Source of the DNA: Caprimulgus europaeus
Lineage: Eukaryota > Chordata > Aves > Caprimulgiformes > Caprimulgidae
Assembly (NCBI GenBank): GCA_907165065.1
Contig: OU015534.1
Location: 14,143,686 to 14,207,685 of the forward strand
Direction: 5' to 3'
DNA length: 64,000 nucleotides
Part shown: positions 38,098-49,293 of the stretch, one piece after another
Position numbering within the stretch: the stretch's first letter is position 1
Layout: each line of letters begins with the position of its first letter
Program-made: the position numbers and the translations under genes
The notes under the pieces: generated by a model
What the model was told of the DNA's origin: nothing
Database searches by the model: none
The model's input: only the letters and a program-made list of their open reading frames with translations

Positions 38098-41000
38098 ACT
38101 TCCTAAGTAATACTCAGAATTCAGCTGTGATATTATAGCAGTTCTTGGTGGAATATATCTCCAGTAGCAATCACTTTGACAGGTTAGAGGGTTGGTACAA
38201 ATCAAAGATATGGAGGTTAAGAACAGGAAATAGGACTGAACAGTTGTTCAGAGAGCATCTTAAGCTGATGGAATGTGTTTATATAGTAGTGTATAACAAT
38301 ATTAATAGTGTCATTATGTTGTCCTATTAAAAGCATAAAAGCACACTAGCCACAGTAAAGCAGAATAATATAAACTGGCTTTTACACAAAGAATTTACTC
38401 AACAATTACAATAAGAATATATTTTTAAAAGATACCTCTGTCCTATGTGTGCAATAAAATTGAAGATACTTTGCTCATCCAGGACCATCCTCAAACTCTT
38501 GGCAGCATAAAACATTTTAAGTATCTCAGTTTTCTAGAGAGTAGGAAATTTACGTATTTTGAAGAAGAGGAAAGTGAGGCATGAGTGAAGGCTGGTGTCT
38601 TCAAGTTTGATCATTTAAGATGAAGCACTTTTTGGTAATCAAACACTTGCTACATTGTTGTAGTTTTTTTAATGCACTGACCATCAGCTTTCTGATGAAT
38701 TTTGTAATGGAGAGATGTATAAAAATTAGTATTTTCCTTCCTTATGATTTTAAAGAATAGATGACCACTGAATATAAACATATGTATATAAATTTATGTA
38801 TACAAAGATATACTTTTTAAATAGCACCTTGTAATTACTTATGAATCAGGTATTATTTTGATGTTAACAGTTCATTAAGATTTTAAAATGGGTTAAATAT
38901 TAATTCAGACAATGAAATACTATATCAGATAATGCTCTAGATGTGTAACATAGCACTTACTCTCTAGGACATCAGATTAACTACATGAGACTAAGGAGTT
39001 TACCTGTTGGGTTGTGGTATTTCATTATGCAGTTTTGTTCATCATATTCTAGAAAGGAAGACCAAATTTTTAATTACAAGTGTAAAGTTAACTGAGGAGG
39101 TGAATTGCATGAGGGTGCTTTGTTTAAAGCATTATTTCAGTTTTATCATTCTAACCCAAATAGCTGTATTCCTTCATTATGATACTTAATGTTGCCTATG
39201 TCTCTAAGGTATTTCCATTCTAAGAGTGTGTTTCCCAAGAGTGTCCTTAAAATAGACATGCTTTCCCAATTTTTGAAGAAAAATCTTCTTTTCAGGTTTT
39301 TTTCAGTTTCAAAGCATAATAACGTGAGTGTGCTTTCCAGACAATATATGGTGCTAGCAAGACGATAGGTCCATGTAAGAATATTTAAATTAAAACTCTG
39401 AAATTGAGAGCTTCACTTTCTCAAACGGCATTTTCTCTGGATTTGGAAACATTGTAACTTACATATATACAAAACGAGTGAGGCAGAGTTAGAAAGGCAT
39501 GGATATTTTTAGTGCATCATTATAATTTCAATAATATTTTTATCACTTTTGGTGGTAGCACCATAATACGTCAAGTGCAGAAGCAAAAGCAAGGGTATCA
39601 AACTCATTTAAATTCAAGCCTCGAACACAGTACGTAGATCAGGATGTAAATTTGCCTCACATAACTACATAATGAAACAGCAAAAGCATCAGCAGAAGAA
39701 TAGATGGCCATTGGGTAGAAAGCAGTCTTTACATACTAGTAAACAATTTTTTATTATTTTCTCAATGGTTTACAACCATATTAATGACTTGAGTGTTTCT
39801 CTTGAACGAAGATATGGGGAGTGGGGTGGGGAGAAAGCAGAACAGTGGCTTCTCTCCTTTTTTCTGTCTTTCTGAGTCTCCTCTCTTTTTTTTTGATTCT
39901 CTTCCCTATCACAAACCATTTCTCAGCCACTATATAATGTGAGTTCATGAGAGGTTCATAACCCAGTGGTTAATGCACTACATTGCTAAAGTAAGGTTTT
40001 TCCTGTCCATTTACAAAAAAAAAAATAACCTAGGCTGTCACTCTTTAATGTTTCACTGCTGCAATATCTTTATTTCCATTGTTGATGAATGCAACCATGA
40101 CCACTCATCAACAACCAGAAGACTGTTACTTTATTTATTCAACCATGTACTTATTCTCTTTGCTTTTTTTTCCGTTCTCCCACATATTAACTAGTTCACT
40201 TGCCCAGCTGTTACTGTCTGTCTGCATTGTATCTATTCTCATGGGGCAACTTACTCTGTGGTTGTCAGTCCACATTTTCAGATGAGATTTCTTGGTATTG
40301 GAATACCATTATCTCCCTCTGATCAAGCCAGATACTATTTACAGGCAAGCACTTTTATTCATTTTCTCATGCAATCATTTATATTTAGCTATAATTCATT
40401 TGAAATATTTGCAATACTAATGCATAATTTTCCCTCTTTTTTTCTTTTTTTTTTTTTTTTATTGCTGCTTAGCGAAAACTTACAACCATGTAGCTCTTTG
40501 ATAAGACCATCACTTGCCTCACTCTTTTCTTTTCTAACCTTTTTTATCTCTTCCATCTTATAGTGTTACCCCTATTCATGAGAAACATTACAATAATAAT
40601 TGCAAAAATCACACAGTGGTAAGCATTTAGTATATTAATATAATGATCTGCCATATATCAAAATTACTACGTATCACAGCATCTCTCTCAGAGAAGACCA
40701 CTGCTCACTAGACCAGGACTGCTGCTAATGATCTTTCCTCTCCCTTTTGCTGTGAGGAGGTCAGATAACTTAATCTTGTGACATTTGGCTAAACATCTGA
40801 ATAATGAAGTAGCATGAGGTGTAAAACTTCATTCATTTTAAAAGTGAAACAATGCTTATGCAGCATGGCTACTTTGGATACTTAGGGCCTATGGAGAATC
40901 AAATACATACAATTGATATGCTCCTCAAATTGTGGCAGATAGAAGTTTCTCACAATACTGTTTGCACTGTTACCTTCAGATTTTAAGCTTGCAGAAAAAT

Positions 41001-42823
41001 TAGTCTAAACTTTAAACACCAGATAAAACGTGAATGTTAACTAGACTTAATAGAAACCGAAGTGCTTAGCTAGCCATGTTTTCAAGACAAGGGTAAAACT
41101 CAGGGGGTGGCAAAAAAAAAAGAAGAACACATCTGTAAAGATGTTTGAAATGTGTGCTGTTGTCTGCTTTCCAGTGAACCTTTCAGCTCAGTCCACTACA
41201 GGGCAGCTGTTATACACAGCATGCCCCACATTGTGATCCTATTTGTCTACACCTCTGGCATGGGAATGGTGCCAGGTTACATACCATTCCTTGGAAGGAT
41301 ACTTGAGTATGTGGTCACTGCTGGGTCAGTCAGGTTCCAGGGCATATTGTGGAAAGCCACCTTCCTATGTTCAGGACATGACTAGTGTGTCTGCACTGGA
41401 ACCAGCTCTTTGGGTCACAGCACAAAACGTCACTGCTACTTAGTGTGCACATAGCTCTCAGTCACTAGGGCTGCTGGTGGCACAAAATCACTATACCACA
41501 GACATTAATTTAAATCATTTTCTGTAACTGAATAATTTTAACTTGGAGCCAGATAGTGCTGATGTTTGCAAGATGGCCTTATTCAATGCTATTTATTTCT
41601 GCATAGGAGGGAACAATGCAGATTGAAGTCACAAAAAGAATTACAAAACCTAATTTATGGATTGCTCCAACTGGAATCCACATTTCTTCCAGGCAGACAG
41701 ACTTTGTTGCTGTTGTTGTTATTAGCTTAATGAGGAACATAGTCTCATTTCTTCTCTTTCGGAACTCACTTCTTACAGCTCAGTCAGTTTGTTTTCGTAA
41801 TGCTGGGTCTCATCCAGCTGGATTAGGGACCATCCAGTCATCATGTTGCTCAACTAGTTTTATGGCAGGTTATGGGTCTTATAGCTAAAAGTGTCACCTC
41901 TTCTTTAGACACCATAATTTATTATATTTAACATGTTAATGTAGCTTCTAAATGTGCCATCATTCATTCTCTTAAAATGCAGCAATCCGAAACACCATTA
42001 ATATATACCTACCCATATGCACACTCACATGTTCAGTATTCATATTTTGACTACAATACTTTGCAGTATTTTGAAATTTCAGCTGCATGAACATTGGTAG
42101 AGGGTATTCTCTATAAAATTGTCCTTTGTTGATGTTTAATGCAAAATTCTTCTGCCAGAATCCTCCTGACTCTTTTTGCTACCAAATCCTTATCACTAGG
42201 AAAACATAAATCTCCTAGCTGCACTGATATAAACTCTAACTGAAGGTGTAAGTTAATGCAAAATTTGGCCCTCAGTGCTTAATTCTCTTTCTTAGCTCTG
42301 AATACCTAGTTGTTCCCAGGTCTCTCATTTGATTCCCAATTATTTCTCTTTTACACACATTCTCTCTTTTCCTCCGGGGCTTTCTCTTTTCTAGGCCATC
42401 TCCTCTAAATAGTGTTTTCTAATTCTTGACTCTTGTTCCCATTATCATGACTTGTCCCCATCAGACCAGACTGAACAGCATTCTGCACAAATGTGATTTA
42501 AGAGAACGAAGCACCAGGGACTGTAATTACTGGTGTTCTCAGCATGTTGACACATGTACTGACAGCCCTTAAAACAGTTAAGGCACATGTTGTACAATTT
42601 AAGCAAGTTAGATCACAGGCAGAGTCTGTCAAGCAACTAATTTGCATAATTAATTTGAATAACCAGGATATCTAATTGAATATGAAAGGTACACAAAAGT
42701 ATTTTCTTTAAAAAAAGAAAGAAAAGATTAAGACATTTTCCAAAATGTCGTAGAGTGTTTCATATTAGGGACAGAGGTACATCAGCAAACTTTGCATAGG
42801 CATGTACAAAGAAGCACCATTAT
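38098..42823. other. AT-rich non-coding DNA with a GC-richer patch
   Basis: No gene is supported. A 16-base T run lies at 40,445-40,460. At about 41,145-41,450 the sequence is GC-richer than the flanks and carries overlapping open frames (77 and 66 codons) with no known family. It may be an old unrecognised repeat. The rest is ordinary AT-rich DNA. Confidence 0.5.
42819..42823. repeat. Target site duplication, left copy (ATTAT)
   Basis: Five bases directly left of the LTR, matching GTTAT at 43,470-43,474 in four of five positions. Confidence 0.6.
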
Positions 42824-42948
42824 TGATGTGGTTTAACTTAGCAGGACACTAAATACCATGCAGCTGCTCGCTTATCCTGCCCCCACCCCAGGAGATGGGG
42901 GAGAGAATTGGAGGGGTAACGGTAAGGAGACTCAAATGTTAAGATTAA

Positions 42949-43046
42949 AAAAAACCCCAACAACAAACAAACAAACAAACCTTGAAATAAAATTAAATAA
43001 TAGTGATAATAGTGAGTAAAATAATAATAACAACAATAATAGTAAT
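42949..43046. repeat. A-rich simple sequence inside the LTR
   Basis: An A/C-rich run with (ACAA)n near 42,963-42,981, followed by (ATA)n/(AAC)n near 43,018-43,046. Similar tandem AAT sequence is usual in the 3' part of this LTR type and varies in length between copies. Confidence 0.75.
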
Positions 43047-43203
43047 GACAGAATACAGAATACACAAACGAGTGATGCACAATACAATTGTTCACCACCC
43101 ACCAACCAAGGCCCAGCTCATTCCCAGCTAGTGATCCCAGAGGGGAGAGATCCCAAAATAGAAATCCCAGAAGAGCAAGAGCATGCTCTCTGGCCAGCCC
43201 TCA

Positions 43204-43211
43204 CTTTTATA
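43204..43211 (-). promoter_or_regulatory. TATA-like box of the LTR promoter
   Basis: On the - strand this reads TATAAAAG, about 258 bp inside the LTR 5' end. That is a plausible place for the U3 core promoter, with transcription expected to start about 25-30 bp further along the - strand. Whether the LTR is still active cannot be told from sequence. Confidence 0.45.
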
Positions 43212-43469
43212 CAGAACATGACGTTATGTGATACAGGACATCTCACTGGCCAATTTGGGCCCGTTGCTCTTGCTATACTCCTACCCAGCTTGCACAAATC
43301 CTTGCGCACTTGCACACTAGCAACACATGAAAAATTGAAAAGTCCTTGATTTCTTAGCAACTACTAAAATCATCAGGATATTATTAACATTCTTATACTA
43401 AATCCATAACAAAACTATATTCTTGCTACTAAGAAGAAAATTAGCTCTATCTCAGCTGAAACCAGGACA

Positions 43470-43474
43470 GTTAT
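43470..43474. repeat. Target site duplication, right copy (GTTAT)
   Basis: Five bases directly right of the LTR. The first base differs from the left copy, probably by a later A/G change. Confidence 0.6.
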
Positions 43475-44894
43475 TCACAGTAAAGCTATAAGAATATGTG
43501 TCAAGTAAAAAGTGTCTGATATAAATGACATGTATCAGGACAAATGAAAGCAACTTCTTAAGTAGTGCATAGGTGTGAGCATAAAACACTTAAAGACTGC
43601 GGCGAAATCTGCGCTGGTTTTGCTTGAATTGTTTAACTTAGATTGTACACAATCTGGACCAGGGCAAATAGTAGTGATAATTTTAAAGTAATGTATTTTA
43701 TTAAAATATATCTAAATGAATGTATAGAAATAACAGTCTCTAATCCAAATTTTTATTGCCTAAAAGATGTCAATATATGATCCACAGGTCAATGACAAGA
43801 ATAGAAATAAGAAAGGATTAAAAAAAAGAAAAAAAGAAGATAAGGCCGTAATTTACTGAGGCTATATATAAATTGATTGAGAAGGGTACTTTTCAGATTT
43901 CAGTTCCAGATTTTGATACTAAAATATCCCTCCAAGGTATACATCACCACCACCTTCATGTTCAGATTATGCTGGGAAGGAAAACCAGCAAACCAGGCCA
44001 GAAAGCAGCTGCTGTAGGAAGTCCACTTGGACATCATTCTAGGCAATGGAGAATCCTGTTGGGCACCCATCTCTCAATATAGATACAGCCCAAGTGAATT
44101 CAATTTTGTCCATACTATCCTGTTTCTGTTAATAATTTTCAAATCCTGTGACATTATTCCACCCAAATTGACTGGAATGAATGTTTTCAAGCAAAAACTT
44201 CATGAGAGACATTATTAAATATTCTGATAAAATATCCACACAAAATATATTTACTGAACTTCTTTCAACAATTTAGTATGGACACTTTATTAAATATCAA
44301 CAGTCTGCTTAGTGCTGGAAGCATATAACACTCTGAGATTATTCTTTACCTCAAGAATCTTGAGACAACATTGGCCCAGTATTTGCTCATTTATATACTA
44401 TTAATGTCTAGAGATTGTCAAAACAGTGTCTCAATTACAGAGATAAATATGTGTAACATTTTGTAGCAGGCAGAATCTGCAAAAAATAATTTGTAATCTT
44501 GGAATTTAGTTAATAAAATATACACAGAACAGGTAAAGTTAACCTAACCTGCAGCAAGGTTATAATTCTTTATTCAGTTTGCCTCCTTTCCATCAGATCT
44601 TAATTGTCAGTAGAAGTATAACATTTAACAGCAGCTTCATCGTCAGTTCATGAGAATGTCTGCTTAGCTTTGCCCCACTAAATATGAGAAAATTAACTTA
44701 ATCTGCCTGAACACTCAATGAACAATATTTAATTGGGAAATAAATAAATCAAACAAACAGTTTAACCCAAACAGTACTGTATTATCTCACCTATATTCAG
44801 CTAGCTGATCTGTATAGATGTCAGTCTCTTTTAGGATGATAATAGAAAGGAGACCTTACTGTCTTCATGGGTAACACCAATTCTTTGACTGTCA
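43475..44894. other. AT-rich non-coding DNA
   Basis: No gene or repeat recognised between the solo LTR and the CR1 element. Short open frames (43,873-44,082 and 44,027-44,218) have no family resemblance. Confidence 0.55.
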
Positions 44895-46846
44895 CACAGA
44901 ATCACAGAATCACAGAATGTCAGGGACTGGAAGGGACCTCGAAAGATCATCCAGTCCAATCCCCCTGCCAGAGCAGGAACACCTAAATGAGATCACACAG
45001 GAAGGTGTCCAGGTGGGTTTTGAATGTCTCTGAGAAGGAGACTCCACAATCTCTCTGGGCAGCCTGTTCCAGTGCTCTGTCACCCTTACGGTAAAGAAGT
45101 TTCTTCTCAAGTTTAAGTGGAACCTCCTGTGTTTCAGCTTGTACCCATTGTCCCTTGCCCTATCATTGGACGTCCATGAGAAGAGTGTGGCTCCATCCTC
45201 CTTTTCATATTTATAAACATTAATAAGTTCACACCTCAGTCTCCTCTTCTCCAAGCTAAAGAGGCCCAGCTCCCTCAGCCTTTTCCCATAAGGGAGATGC
45301 TCCACTCCCTTAATCATCTTGGTGGCTCTTCGCTGGACTCTCTCAAGCAGTTCCCTGTCCTTCTTGAACTGAGGGGCCCAGAACTGGACACAATATTCCA
45401 GATGTGGCCTCACCAGGGCAGAGTAAAGGGGAAGAAGAACCTCTCTTGACCTACTAACCACACCCCTTCTAATGCACCCCAGGATGCCATTGGCCTTCCT
45501 GGCCACAAGGGCACAGTGCTGGCTCATGGTCATCCTGCTGTCCACCACGACTCCCAGATTCCTTTCCCGTACACTGCTCTCTAGGCGATCATTCCCCAAC
45601 CTGTCCTGGAGCCTGGGGCTGTTCCTGCCCAGATGCTACACCCTACACTTGCCCTTACTATATTTCATTAAATTTCTCCCTGTCCAACTCTCCAGCCTGT
45701 CCAAGTCTTGCTGAATGGCAGCACAGCTTTCTGGCGTGTCAGCCACTCCTCCCAGCTTTGTGTCATCAGCAAACTTACTGACAGAGCACTCTGTTCCCTC
45801 ATCCAGGTCATTGATGAATATATTGAATATTACTGGTCCCAGTACTGACCCTTGAGAGACTCCACTAGATACCAGCCTCCAACTAGGCTCTGCCCCATTG
45901 ACCACAACTCTCTGGCTTCTTCTCACCAGCCAGTAAACAGGCCATCTCACTACCTGATCATCCAGTCCACACTTCCTCAATTTAGCAGTGAGGATGCTCT
46001 GGGAGACCTCAGATTTCTTACTGAAATCAAGATAGACCACATCCACTGCTTTGCCATCATCTAGCCACCTGGTTATGTCTTCATAAAAGTCTAGAAGATT
46101 GGTCAAGCACAACTTCCCCTTGGTGAAGCCATGTTGACTGCCCCTAATGACCTTCTTATCCTTGATATGCCTAGAGATGGCACCAAGTATAAGTCGTTCC
46201 ATCACCTTTCTGGGGATGGAGGTGAGGCTGACCGGTCTGTAGTTACCCGGGTCCTCCTTCTTGCCCTTTTTGAAGATTGGAGTGACATTTGCCTTCCTCC
46301 AGTCCTCAGGCACCTGTCCCGTTTCCCACGACTTAGCAAAGATGGAAAGTGGTCTAGCAATGATTTCAGCCAGCTCCTTCAACACCCGTGGGTGCATCCC
46401 ATCTGGACCCATAGATTTATGGATGTCCACATTGCTTAATTGGTCCCTAACCTAGTCCTCATCAACCAAGGCAAACTCCTCTATTGTCCTGACTTCCTCT
46501 AAGGCCTCAGGAGTACGAGGCTCCTCAGGACAGCTTCTGGCAGAGTGGACAGAGACAAAGAAGGCATTCAGTAACTCTGCTTTCTCTGTATCTTCAGTCA
46601 CCAGGGCACCCACCTCATTCATCAGTGGGCCTACACTGCCTCTAGTGTTAGTTTTATCTGCTATGTATTTGAAGAAGCTCTTCCTGTTGTCCTTGACCCC
46701 TCTGGCAAGGCTTAATTCTACGCAGACCTTAGCTTTCCTAGTTGCCTCGCTAGATCCTCTGACAACAGCCTTATATTCTTCCCAAGTGGCCAACCCCTCC
46801 TTCCATGCTCTGTCCTTTGCTACTAGGTTCTTCTGTATAAGCCACT
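44895..46846 (-). mobile_element. CR1 LINE, long 5'-truncated copy, - strand
   Basis: At about 1.95 kb this is the longest and best-preserved CR1 of the window. The left edge is the element's 3' end, carrying three CACAGAAT-type octamers in reverse complement (ATTCTGTG in sense), then the 3' UTR (GGACTGGAAGGGACCTCG on +). The right edge at about 46,846 is the 5' truncation point, inside the linker just before the RT domain. The octamer and C-terminal coding sequence differ from those of the 12.7- and 25.2-kb copies, so it belongs to another subfamily, perhaps the CR1-E-like group of passerines (inference). No target duplication was identified. Open frames on the + strand across this interval are antisense shadows. 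Confidence 0.96.
44983..46843 (-). pseudogene. CR1 ORF2 reverse transcriptase, nearly open
   Basis: One reading frame runs from the truncation point (starting WLIQKNLVAKDRAWKEG) almost to the end of ORF2. In order come the pre-RT linker (KDNRKSFFKYIADKTN), the RT fingers ([20 protein letters not shown]), SQHGFTKGK, motif A (VYLDFSK), motif B ([12 protein letters not shown]), motif C ([11 protein letters not shown]) and the C-terminal region ([29 protein letters not shown]). Three lesions are visible: a TAG stop at 46,452-46,454 after VDED, a TAG stop at 45,636-45,638 where consensus has leucine before HLGRN, and a one-base loss at about 45,026-45,039 near the end. The natural stop in the shifted frame is at 44,983-44,985. 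The residues after motif A (KKSEVSQS) also depart from the usual AFDTVSHN. The endonuclease is missing, so the copy is dead. Confidence 0.93.
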
Positions 46847-47215
46847 ACTATCAGATCCTTAATAGCTTCAGTTCTATAACAGGAAAACATGTATACAGGA
46901 GTTGCACACAGTCACTGTTAGAAAAGGAAGATTTTCCAGTCTTATTGCCCCTGAATTTATAAACCAGGAGATACTAAAGACCTAGCGTGCCAACAAACAC
47001 CTGAGCTCTTCAGGCATGCATTTCACTATATAAGCGCCATACAACCCTCCACTTCCTAGCAAAACTGTTTTTAACAAATAGGTCCAAATTTTCTATTCAT
47101 GCAATATAAACTAAACATCAGGCTTTCCAAGAGGAATGGGCTTTTTAGGCTTATGCATGCAGTAGGCTTGTTCACCACCTATAAAGATATTGATGCTTTC
47201 TGTTTGTTTCAGTCA
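46847..47215. other. Non-coding spacer between two CR1 copies
   Basis: About 370 bp with no gene or repeat recognised. It separates the 5' truncation point of the - strand CR1 from the short + strand CR1 tail. Confidence 0.55.
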
Positions 47216-47285
47216 GACCTTTCCAACTAGTGAGTATGGATCTTCGAGGTCCCTTCCAATCCCTAATATTCTGTGATTCTGTGAT
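47216..47285 (+). mobile_element. CR1 LINE 3' terminal fragment, + strand
   Basis: Only the end of a CR1 3' UTR remains, reading GGATCTTCGAGGTCCCTTCC and then two terminal octamers (ATTCTGTG, 47,268-47,284). It is a severely 5'-truncated insertion of about 70 bp. The octamer type is the same as that of the neighbouring 1.95-kb copy. The two lie in opposite orientation, so it is not simply a displaced piece of the same insertion. Confidence 0.88.
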
Positions 47286-48670
47286 AAGGTAGGTATCAAA
47301 AATTGTAAGGCCAGGACAGTGCAATATGTGACACTCTAAAAACTCATATATTCTAACTTCATTTATGTATGAAATAAGATAACCAATTTGTTTGAAAAGA
47401 AGATCTATTAAACTGCCAGAGTGAAACTGGAATATTACATACAACTGTAAAAACTTTCAAATTTACTGTTGTATTGAAATACTGATTTATACACAGTACT
47501 TGGATGCCACTTTTACATGCTATGCCTTCAATGCATCCTGCACTACTCTGTTGGTGCTTGAACAGTGGGATCCCAATAAATAGTAATCAGATGGAGATCA
47601 AAAAAAGTATTTTTCTTATATTTATTAGCATACTGAAGATAAATAGACTATAAATATTTTAATTGGGATATTTTATACAAATATAGCTTTCCATTCATTT
47701 TAGATTTTTTATTTCTATTTTGCCTTTTATTGATACACAAAAAAATTATTTATATTCTTGAACAATACATTTATAAAACTTGGTGCTTATATGCATATTT
47801 CAGTCTTGGCTGAGACTGTTAGAACTACCAGCTAATCTTCTTTATGTAGCAGGGTGCTGAGTAGGCTTAAAAGTCCTTTGCTTCCAGAATGCAATGTAAT
47901 TATAAGACATGATTACAACTGATTATAATCAATCAGCATAGTCTTAAGTGTAATTTATATTGCTGCAGCTGTGGTTAGATTAAATCATCATATAAAATAC
48001 AGTTTCTCTAAGATATGTAAAATTATTTGAACAAACCCAAATACAGTAAACTCATAATGCCATAAATATAGAGTAAATGGTGCCAGTTACATAATAGTTT
48101 AGGACTGTATCTACCACAAAATATGTTTTTCCTCACAGAGGATATTCCTGATTCGAGACACAAAACTGTCCTTTTGTTATAGTGACAGGACAATATTTCT
48201 GGCCTTCTAAACTCTTCCTTACAACATCTGACACATATAATGTGTCACTACCAGAGCCAGAACTACCATAGGCAGTAAGAGCTCTTTTGAAACAATAATA
48301 GAAACTAGGCATGGGGGTTTACAGAACAACATATTTTAGTAGCATAAGACCCCTACTAGCTGTCAAAAACTTCTGGGTTCTCACTGCAAATCTGCTAAAT
48401 GGCTTTGTTCAGTTTCTTACCCTCCATCTGTAAGTCCACTTTGCAGCTGGGAAACATAACTGCAGACATGCATCAGCCAGCGTTGCTTCAGCTAGTCTGG
48501 AGAGCCCCAGCAGTGACCCAGGGCTGAGCTGGAGTCAGGGCTGGCTGAAAAGGGCTGCCGGCTCCCAGGGGCCAGCCCAGACAGCTCTCCAAGGCTCTGT
48601 TTTAATCCATACCAAAGCAACTTTGCATTCTCTGTATTTCAGTTGTATTTCTGATCTTGATGAAGGGTTA

Positions 48671-48746
48671 ACCTCAGTTTTGCGGTCTGCAAAGCATCAG
48701 TAACAATACCTACTGCCTTTGTTAGAGACGTGTTGAGGGCTAATGG
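48671..48746 (+). mobile_element. MIR/L2-like ancient repeat remnant
   Basis: The sequence reads CCTCAGTTTTGCGGTCTGC, then AACAATACCTACTGCCTTTG, then GTGTTGAGGGCTAATGG. It follows the tail shared by MIR SINEs and L2 LINEs (CCTCAGTTT, CATCTGTAAA, AATAATACCTACC, TTGTGAGGATTAAATG) with many differences. About 75 bp. It is clearer than the candidate at 24.6 kb but still an eye match. Confidence 0.45.
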
Positions 48747-49206
48747 AAGGGTTTCTCAGTTCTTTCATTTTTTCCACACAATTTCAGGTCAAAGAAAATC
48801 TTACCAAGGAATATCTTGTCTGGCAATCTGAGATTAGAAAAACTACAGAGGAAAAATACAATTTCTAAACTGATCAGAATATATACACACACAAAAAAGA
48901 AACTCACTTACTGTTCTTTTAAAAGATACCACTTTAGCTTTTGGCTTTAATGTTAGGGGAAGGTAATCAACTGTTTCCTCATGAAAATGATAGAGTATGA
49001 AATTTATAATAACTTAAACAACTGGTGCTCAGAATAAAGCACCTCGCTGCTAACTCCTAAGGAAGCCCCTTCACACAGTTTACTGAGAATCTAAAGTAAA
49101 AATGTTATTTTGTGTGTATAACAAGAAACCTGATTCACAGCTGCCTAAACTGAAGTTTACTTCTCCGAATGTTTTCTCAGTTGAAAGGGTAATTTATCTG
49201 CTCCAA

Positions 49207-49293
49207 TAAGAAAACAAAACAAAACAAACCCTAAAACAATCAAACAAAAAACCCCAACCAAACAAAAAAAAAAAACCCACCAAAAAAACCCCG
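49207..49293. repeat. A/C-rich low-complexity tract
   Basis: Runs of A separated by C, CC, CCC or CCCC, beginning with (AAAAC)n. The C tracts are too unevenly spaced for a standard quadruplex on the other strand. It may be a decayed A-rich microsatellite. Confidence 0.75.

Larger units (their letters stand above)
42824..43469 (-). mobile_element. Solo LTR of an ERVL-like endogenous retrovirus
   Basis: Read on the - strand, the element begins TGTCCTGGTTTCAGCTGAG and ends GTTAAACCACATCA. It thus has the TG...CA termini of an LTR, about 646 bp apart. The start matches my memory of ERVL-type LTRs abundant in zebra finch and other Neoaves. Flanking bases are ATTAT (42,819-42,823) and GTTAT (43,470-43,474), a 5-bp target duplication with one difference, as expected for ERVL. 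A TATA-like box lies in the middle, and the 3' part holds A-rich and AAT-type simple sequence. There is no internal retroviral coding sequence or second LTR nearby, so this is a solo LTR left by recombination between two LTRs. Open frames inside it are incidental. Confidence 0.85.

Noticed and set aside
38528-38580. Possible further MIR/L2 tail (GAGGAAAGTGAGGCATGAGTGA)
   Set aside because: Only about 20 bases fit and the flanks do not, too little to call.
42838-43360. Open frames of 72-86 codons on both strands within the LTR
   Set aside because: LTRs of this type carry no gene. One frame is largely translated AAT-type simple repeat.
45472-46962. Several + strand open frames
   Set aside because: They are antisense shadows of the - strand CR1 reverse transcriptase; the last runs past its 5' truncation point into flanking DNA.
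49207-49293. C-tract run as a quadruplex on the - strand
   Set aside because: Spacing between tracts of three or more C is too long and irregular for the standard motif.
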